A stretch of DNA of 64,000 nt from Marmoricola sp. URHB0036. Its GTDB lineage: Bacteria; Actinomycetota; Actinomycetes; Propionibacteriales; Nocardioidaceae. Of this stretch, positions 59,280 to 64,000 are shown piece by piece. The position numbers and the translations under genes are program-made. The notes below the pieces were generated by a model. It searched no databases and was not told the origin of the DNA. It saw only the letters and a program-made list of their open reading frames with translations. The stretch's first letter is position 1, and the number at the start of each line of letters is the position of its first letter. The stretch lies in NCBI RefSeq assembly GCF_000426045.1, contig NZ_AUEP01000004.1, positions 372,001 to 436,000 of the forward strand. Reading direction: 5' to 3'.

Positions 59280-60808
59280 TTCTGGGCCTCCCCTTCAGTC
59301 ACGGCCGGTTTCGGATCGCTCGTGCCCACCTGCGACATGGTGTGGTCGACGGACGGGTTGATCACGGAGAGCAGGGGCTTCGGGAAGAACCCGAGCACCA
59401 GGATCAGCAGCAGCAGCGGTGCGACCGCGAAGATCTCGCGCGAGTTGAGGTCGCGCATCCCGACGACGCCCTCACGGACGGGGCCGGTCATGATGCGCTG
59501 GTACATCCAGAGGATGTAGATCGCGACCAGGACAATCCCGAGCACCGCGAACGAGGCGGCCCACGGCGAGTGCACGAACGCGCCGACCATGACGAGCAGC
59601 TCGGAGACGAACGGCGACAGGCCGGGCAACGAGAGTGCGGACAGGCCGGAGACCAGGAACAACCCGGCGAGCACGGGCGCGACCTTCTCGACACCTCCGA
59701 AGTCGCCGATCTCTGCCGAGCCGCGCCTCCTGATCAGGTAGCCGGAGACCAGGAACAGCGCGGCCGTGGAGAGGCCGTGGTTGAACATGTAGAGGTTGGC
59801 GCCCGACAGGCCCTGGCTGTTCATCACGAAGATGCCCAGCACGATGAAGCCGAAGTGGCTCACCGACGAGTACGCGATCAGGCGTGGGATGTTCGAGGAC
59901 CCGATCGCCATCATCGCGCCGTACAGGATGCTGAAGATGGCAAGTACGACGACCACGGGTGTCGCCCACCTCGACGCCTCGGGGAACAGCTCGAGGCAGA
60001 ACCGGATCATCCCGAAGGTGCCGATCTTGTCGAGCACGCTGACCAGCAGCACCGAGGTGCCGGGTGTCGCGTTCTCCGCGGTGTCCGGCAGCCAGGTGTG
60101 CACCGGGAACATCGGCGCCTTGATCGCGAAGGCGATGAAGAAGCCGAGGAACATCCAGCGACCCACGTCGGTGCCGAAGTCGATCTTGGACAGCTCCGAG
60201 ACGAGGTACGTCGGTCCGCCCTTCGTCTTCGCCGACTCGACGTAGAGGCCGACCACCGAGGCGAGCATGACCAGTCCGCCGAGCAGCGAGTAGAGCAGGA
60301 ACTTCACCGCGGCCTTCACGCGCTGCGGACCGCCGTACCCCGCGACCAGGAAGTAGACCGGGATCAGCGTCGCCTCGAAGAAGACGTAGAAGAGGAACAC
60401 GTCGGTGGCCGCGAACACCCCGATGGAGAGGCCCTCGAGGGCGAGGATCCAAGCGAAGAAGCCCTTCGCGCCCCACGCGCCGTGGTCGCCGTCGTTCCAC
60501 GACGCCAGCATCACGATGGGGGTCAGGATCACCGTCAGCATCACCAGCGCCAGGCCGAGGCCGTCGAGCCCCAGGGCGTAGTGGGCGCCGAACAGCTTGA
60601 TCCAGACGACGTCCTCCTCGTACTGGTAGCCGCCGCCTGGCTCGTAGCCGATGGCGAGGGCGATGCCGAGCAGCAGCGTCACGACCGAGAAGCCGATCGC
60701 CACCTGCTTGGACAGGCTGGAGGACGTGCGGGCAGGCAAGAACGTCAGCACGACCGACCCGAGGATCGGGATCAGCAGCAGGATGGTCAGCCAGGGAGCG
60801 TTGTTCAT
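59276..60808 (-). CDS. nuoM: NADH-quinone oxidoreductase subunit M
   Basis: The 510-residue subunit has about 14 helices. Family markers are YALGLDGLGLALVMLTVILTPIVMLASW, FLFYVFFEATLIPVYFLVAGYGG with the conserved Glu, and KAPMFPVHTWLPDTAENATPGTSVLLVSVLDKIGTFGMIRFCL. It is one of the three proton-translocating antiporter-like subunits of complex I. The ATG overlaps the nuoL stop. Confidence 0.97.
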   Translation of the reverse strand: MNNAPWLTILLLIPILGSVVLTFLPARTSSSLSKQVAIGFSVVTLLLGIALAIGYEPGGGYQYEEDVVWIKLFGAHYALGLDGLGLALVMLTVILTPIVMLASWNDGDHGAWGAKGFFAWILALEGLSIGVFAATDVFLFYVFFEATLIPVYFLVAGYGGPQRVKAAVKFLLYSLLGGLVMLASVVGLYVESAKTKGGPTYLVSELSKIDFGTDVGRWMFLGFFIAFAIKAPMFPVHTWLPDTAENATPGTSVLLVSVLDKIGTFGMIRFCLELFPEASRWATPVVVVLAIFSILYGAMMAIGSSNIPRLIAYSSVSHFGFIVLGIFVMNSQGLSGANLYMFNHGLSTAALFLVSGYLIRRRGSAEIGDFGGVEKVAPVLAGLFLVSGLSALSLPGLSPFVSELLVMVGAFVHSPWAASFAVLGIVLVAIYILWMYQRIMTGPVREGVVGMRDLNSREIFAVAPLLLLILVLGFFPKPLLSVINPSVDHTMSQVGTSDPKPAVTEGEAQK

Positions 60809-62763
60809 CCGAGATTCACCACCAGGAGCGCGAGGAGGACGAGCGCGGCACCGCCGAGCAGTCCGAGCGCGTAGGAGCGGACGAAACCGTTCTGGGCCAG
60901 TCGCAGCCGGCCGGAGAGGCCGCGGAACGCGGAGGCGGTACCCATGGCCCCGCCGTCGACGAAGCCGTTGTCGAAGGCCGCCAGCCCGACGTTGAAGCGC
61001 TTGCCGGGGCCGACGATGATCGCGTCGTTGAAGGCGTCACCGTAGAGCTCGTTGCGGCCGGCGGTGGTGAACACCGAGACCTTGGTCGGCGCGGTCCGCG
61101 GCACGTCGCGCCGCGAGAAGACCATCCAGGCGATGGCGACGCCGACCGCGACGACGAGCACAGCGATCACGCTGAGCACGACGGCCGGGAGCGGCGGTTC
61201 CTCGTGGGGGGCGACACCGGTGACCGGCGAGAGGAAGTCGACGATCCAGTCGTTGAGCAGCAGCAGGCCACCGAGCAGCGACAGGGCGGCGAGGACCATC
61301 AGCGGGATCGTCATCACCTTCGGCGACTCGTGCGGGTGTACGCCGTCCTCCCAGCGTGACTTGCCGAAGAACGTCATCAGCATCAACCGGGTCATGTAGA
61401 AGCCGGTGACGCCGGCACCGAAGAGTGCGCACAGTCCGAGCCAGACGTTCTGGGTCAGCGCGACCTCGATGATCTTGTCCTTGGACCAGAACCCGTCGAA
61501 GCCGGGGAACCCGATGATCGCGAGGTAGCCCATCGTGAAGGTCAGGAAGGTCACCGGCATCGCCTTGCGCAGGGCGCCGTAGTGGCGCATGTCGACGTCG
61601 TCGTTGGTGCCGTGCATGACCGACCCGGCTCCGAGGAACATGTTGGCCTTGAAGAACCCGTGCATGAGCAGGTGGAAGATCGCGAACGCGTAGCCGGCCA
61701 CGCCGAGGCCGGCGGCCAGGACCATGTAGCCGATCTGGCTCATCGTCGAGCCGGCGAGGACCTTCTTGATGTCGTCCTTGGCGCACCCGATCCAGGCACC
61801 CATCAGCAGCGTGATGGTGCCGATGACGGCGACGGCTAGGCGGGCGTCGGAGGTGTACTCGAAGATGAACTGCGAGCGCACGATCAGGTAGACACCGGCG
61901 GTCACCATCGTCGCCGCGTGGATCAGCGCCGATACGGGGGTCGGGCCCTCCATGGCGTCCAGCAGCCAGGTCTGCAGCGGGAACTGCGCCGACTTTCCGC
62001 AGGCGGCCAGGAGCAGGAGCAGGCCGATGGCGGTCATCACTCCGCCCGAGGCGCCGGAGGTCAGCTCGGAGACCCGGGCGAAGGACGTCGTACCGAAGGT
62101 GGCGAAGATGAGCCCGACGCCGAGCGAGAGCCCGATGTCACCGACCCGGTTGATCACGAAGGCCTTCTTGGCGGCGGCCGCGGCGGTCGGCTTGTACTGC
62201 CAGAAGCCGATCAGCAGGTACGACGCCAGGCCGACGCCCTCCCAGCCGAGGAAGACACCCACGTAGTCGGAGGCGAGGACCAGCATCAGCATGGCCGCGA
62301 CGAACAGGTTGAGGTAGCCGAAGAACCGGCGACGCCTCTCGTCGTGCTCCATGTAGCCGATCGAGTAGACGTGGATCAGCCCGCCGACGCCGGTGATCAG
62401 CAGCAGGAACAGCGCCGACAGCGGGTCGTAGAGCAACCCGAACTGCACCTTCCAGTCACCGGTGCTGAACCACGTCCAGAGGTCGAGGCCGACCTGCCGG
62501 TCGGAGGCGTCGCGACCCAGGATCGTGATGAACAGGATCACTGAGCACACGAAGGACGCGGCCACGGTGAGGCACCCGAGCAGATGGCCCCAGCGGTCGG
62601 TCAGCCGGCCGCCGAGCAGCAGCACCGCGGCACCGAAGGCCGGCAGCGCGATGACGAGCACCAACGGCAGGGCCATCGACCCGGCCGCGCCGGGATCGAC
62701 GACGGGAACGTGGTGCCCTTCCTCGGCGAGCACGCTCATGGCAGATGAGATCAAGGCGGTCAC
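60805..62763 (-). CDS. nuoL: NADH-quinone oxidoreductase subunit L
   Basis: The 652-residue subunit has the N-terminal antiporter core (LYDPLSALFLLLITGVGGLIHVYSIGYM, GWEGVGLASYLLIGFW, GKSAQFPLQTWLLDAMEGPTPVSALIHAATMVTAGVYLI) and the C-terminal extension that forms the lateral helix and last anchor. It is the distal proton pump of complex I. The frame starts with a GTG at 62763 directly after the nuoK stop, but a strong ribosome site is lacking. The ATG at 62739 is an alternative start. Confidence 0.96.
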   Translation of the reverse strand: MTALISSAMSVLAEEGHHVPVVDPGAAGSMALPLVLVIALPAFGAAVLLLGGRLTDRWGHLLGCLTVAASFVCSVILFITILGRDASDRQVGLDLWTWFSTGDWKVQFGLLYDPLSALFLLLITGVGGLIHVYSIGYMEHDERRRRFFGYLNLFVAAMLMLVLASDYVGVFLGWEGVGLASYLLIGFWQYKPTAAAAAKKAFVINRVGDIGLSLGVGLIFATFGTTSFARVSELTSGASGGVMTAIGLLLLLAACGKSAQFPLQTWLLDAMEGPTPVSALIHAATMVTAGVYLIVRSQFIFEYTSDARLAVAVIGTITLLMGAWIGCAKDDIKKVLAGSTMSQIGYMVLAAGLGVAGYAFAIFHLLMHGFFKANMFLGAGSVMHGTNDDVDMRHYGALRKAMPVTFLTFTMGYLAIIGFPGFDGFWSKDKIIEVALTQNVWLGLCALFGAGVTGFYMTRLMLMTFFGKSRWEDGVHPHESPKVMTIPLMVLAALSLLGGLLLLNDWIVDFLSPVTGVAPHEEPPLPAVVLSVIAVLVVAVGVAIAWMVFSRRDVPRTAPTKVSVFTTAGRNELYGDAFNDAIIVGPGKRFNVGLAAFDNGFVDGGAMGTASAFRGLSGRLRLAQNGFVRSYALGLLGGAALVLLALLVVNLG

Positions 62764-63063
62764 CTAGTACTTGAGGAGGCTGGCGTCGTCGACCGAGGCC
62801 GACCGACGCGTGCGGAAGATGGTCATGATGATCGCGAGCCCGACGACCACCTCGGCGGCGGCCACGACCATCACGAAGAACGCCGCGATCTGGCCGTCGA
62901 GGTTGCCGTTGACCCGCGAGAACGTCACGAGCGCGAGGTTGCTGGCGTTGAGCATCAGCTCGACGCACATGAACACCACGATGGCGTTGCGCCGGGTGAG
63001 CACGCCGACGGCGCCGATCGTGAACAGGATCGCGGACAGCACGATGAAGGGGGTGGCGCTCAT
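62764..63063 (-). CDS. nuoK: NADH-quinone oxidoreductase subunit K
   Basis: The 99-residue protein has three membrane helices: [42 protein letters not shown] with the two conserved Glu-containing positions, then [24 protein letters not shown]. Its size and motifs are standard for NuoK. The ATG overlaps the stop of a 30-codon ORF (ATGA) rather than that of nuoJ. Confidence 0.96.
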   Translation of the reverse strand: MSATPFIVLSAILFTIGAVGVLTRRNAIVVFMCVELMLNASNLALVTFSRVNGNLDGQIAAFFVMVVAAAEVVVGLAIIMTIFRTRRSASVDDASLLKY

Positions 63064-63152
63064 ACGGGGTCCCCGATCGAGTGTGAGCGGAGCTGCAAGG
63101 CAACCCGCGCCAGTGCAGGGCCTCGGAGCGAGCAGTCGATTGGGGTGTTCAT
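63060..63152 (-). CDS. 30-residue ORF locked between nuoJ and nuoK
   Basis: An ATG at 63152 overlaps the nuoJ stop (ATGA), and the frame ends with a TGA at 63062-63060 that overlaps the nuoK ATG (ATGA). It encodes [30 protein letters not shown]. The product resembles no NuoJ or NuoK segment and has no membrane helix. GGAAGG lies about 9 nt before the ATG. It may be a small protein or merely a coupling frame that carries ribosomes across the 85-bp gap between the two subunit genes. Confidence 0.5.
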   Translation of the reverse strand: MNTPIDCSLRGPALARVALQLRSHSIGDPV

Positions 63153-63943
63153 CTGCCGGAACCTCCCTGGTCGGCGGAGTCGTCACGGGGCGGCACCGAC
63201 GTGTCGTCGCCTCCGATGCGCTCGACCTGGGTGGCACTGCCCGGCGACCGGTTGACCGAGCCGCGGGCCGCGAGCACGCGCGAGATCGAGGCCTCCGACA
63301 CACTGCCGTCCGGCAACAGCGCCGGAGTGTCGACCGCGTTGTGGCGGGCGAAGACTCCGGGTGGAGGCAGCGGGCCGAGGTGCTTGCCGTGCTCGGCGTA
63401 GTCGCGCATCCGCTGCGCGGCGGCAGCACGCTGCGTCGGCTTCGGGGTGAGGCGTTCGCGGTGAGCGAGCACCATCGCGCCGAGGGCGGCGGTGATCAGC
63501 AGCGCCGAGGTGACCTCGAAGGCGAAGACGTACTTGGTGAACAGCACCTGGGCGATCGCCGGGACGTTGCCGTCCTCGTTGGCCTTGGTCAGGCCGGTGA
63601 CCGCGCCGATGCCCACCTGGGCGACACCGAGCACGAGGGTCACCCCGAAGACCAGGCCGAAGCCGGCGGCCAGCAGGCGCTGGCCGCGGATCGTCTCCAC
63701 GACCGAGTCGGAGGCATCGACGCCGACGAGCATCAGCACGAACAGGAACAGCATCAGGATGGCGCCGGTGTAGACGATGATCTGCACCGCGAACAGGAAG
63801 GGCGCGTCCTGCACGGCGTACAGCACCGCCAGGCTGATCATCACGACCGCGAGCAGCAGGGCGCAGTGCACGGCCTTGCGGGCGAACAGCAGCCCCAGCG
63901 CGCAGACCACCATGATCGGGGCCAGTATCCAGAAGGCGGTCAT
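63149..63943 (-). CDS. nuoJ: NADH-quinone oxidoreductase subunit J
   Basis: The 264-residue protein has five membrane helices in its first 165 residues ([69 protein letters not shown] is the segment spanning the first three, read in parts). An extra-long hydrophilic C-terminus of about 95 residues follows, common in actinobacterial NuoJ. It sits at the junction of the membrane arm and the quinone site. The ATG overlaps the nuoI stop. Confidence 0.95.
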   Translation of the reverse strand: MTAFWILAPIMVVCALGLLFARKAVHCALLLAVVMISLAVLYAVQDAPFLFAVQIIVYTGAILMLFLFVLMLVGVDASDSVVETIRGQRLLAAGFGLVFGVTLVLGVAQVGIGAVTGLTKANEDGNVPAIAQVLFTKYVFAFEVTSALLITAALGAMVLAHRERLTPKPTQRAAAAQRMRDYAEHGKHLGPLPPPGVFARHNAVDTPALLPDGSVSEASISRVLAARGSVNRSPGSATQVERIGGDDTSVPPRDDSADQGGSGR

Positions 63944-64000
63944 GCGCTGCCCTCCTCGTGCTGGACCTCGTCCTGGCGACGCAGGGTGCCGCGGTAGTAG
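63940..64000 (-). CDS. nuoI: NADH-quinone oxidoreductase subunit I, C-terminal end (partial)
   Basis: The last 19 codons ([19 protein letters not shown]) before a TGA at 63942-63940 match the C-terminal tail expected of NuoI after its iron-sulfur domains, in particular the YYRG segment. The start lies beyond the window. The stop overlaps the nuoJ ATG. Confidence 0.8.
   Translation of the reverse strand, partial: YYRGTLRRQDEVQHEEGSA

Noticed and set aside
1-64000. Prophage, insertion sequence, integrative element or CRISPR array
   Set aside because: I found no transposase, integrase, phage structural gene or regularly spaced repeat, and tRNA-Tyr has no adjacent integrase or visible att repeat.

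Overview
This window comes from a high-GC actinobacterium, most likely a Nocardioides-like member of the Propionibacteriales. The evidence is the strong G/C third-position bias with mirror-frame ORFs, frequent GTG and TTG starts, ATGA and TGATG gene junctions, a type I NADH dehydrogenase operon followed by a long-chain polyprenyl diphosphate synthase, a ferredoxin-dependent 2-oxoglutarate oxidoreductase pair, and a 28-residue leader peptide of the kind found before actinobacterial sulfur genes. I see no prophage, insertion sequence, CRISPR array or rRNA. One tRNA, tRNA-Tyr, is present.

Layout. 1-3 kb: the end of a choline-kinase-like phosphotransferase and a dimethylglycine/sarcosine dehydrogenase-like flavoprotein. 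3-7 kb (minus): an FKBP lipoprotein, a secreted phosphatase/phosphodiesterase and a beta-propeller phytase. 7-12 kb: envelope glycosylation genes (GtrA, polyprenyl-phosphate sugar synthase, GT39-type membrane transferase) divergent from an OmpR-type two-component system. 12-28.6 kb: a sulfur-scavenging island with a flavin reductase, an SfnB/DszC-like monooxygenase, a peptide-type ABC importer, two NtaA/SnaA/DszA-type FMN monooxygenases behind a Cys-containing leader peptide, a LysR regulator, a decayed luciferase-like monooxygenase, a flavoprotein monooxygenase with an OsmC protein, and metX-metY plus a CoA-binding protein. 28.6-32.8 kb: housekeeping and hypothetical genes and tRNA-Tyr. 32.8-36.5 kb: a sulfate ABC importer. 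36.8-39.9 kb: korAB behind a KstR-like palindrome. 40.5-54.4 kb: rarD, a formylglycine sulfatase, an IclR regulator and a tightly coupled operon for import and breakdown of a carnitine-type compound that ends in a formylglycine-generating enzyme. 54.4-56.3 kb: a decayed region with two pseudogene remnants, repeats and two small membrane proteins. 56.3-64 kb (minus): a DUF4190 protein, polyprenyl diphosphate synthase and nuoN-M-L-K-J plus the end of nuoI, with an unannotated 30-codon ORF locked between nuoJ and nuoK.

How the genes fit together. Sulfur is the main theme. Sulfate import, organosulfur monooxygenation and direct sulfhydrylation through MetX/MetY form one supply chain, and several of their promoters carry a similar AT-rich word. 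The second theme is quaternary amines. The 44.7-54.4 kb operon should turn a carnitine-like substrate into glycine betaine and acetoacetate, and the first full gene of the window belongs to the family that acts further along betaine catabolism. The sulfatase beside the operon and its activating enzyme inside it suggest that the natural substrate may be a sulfated or otherwise esterified compound.
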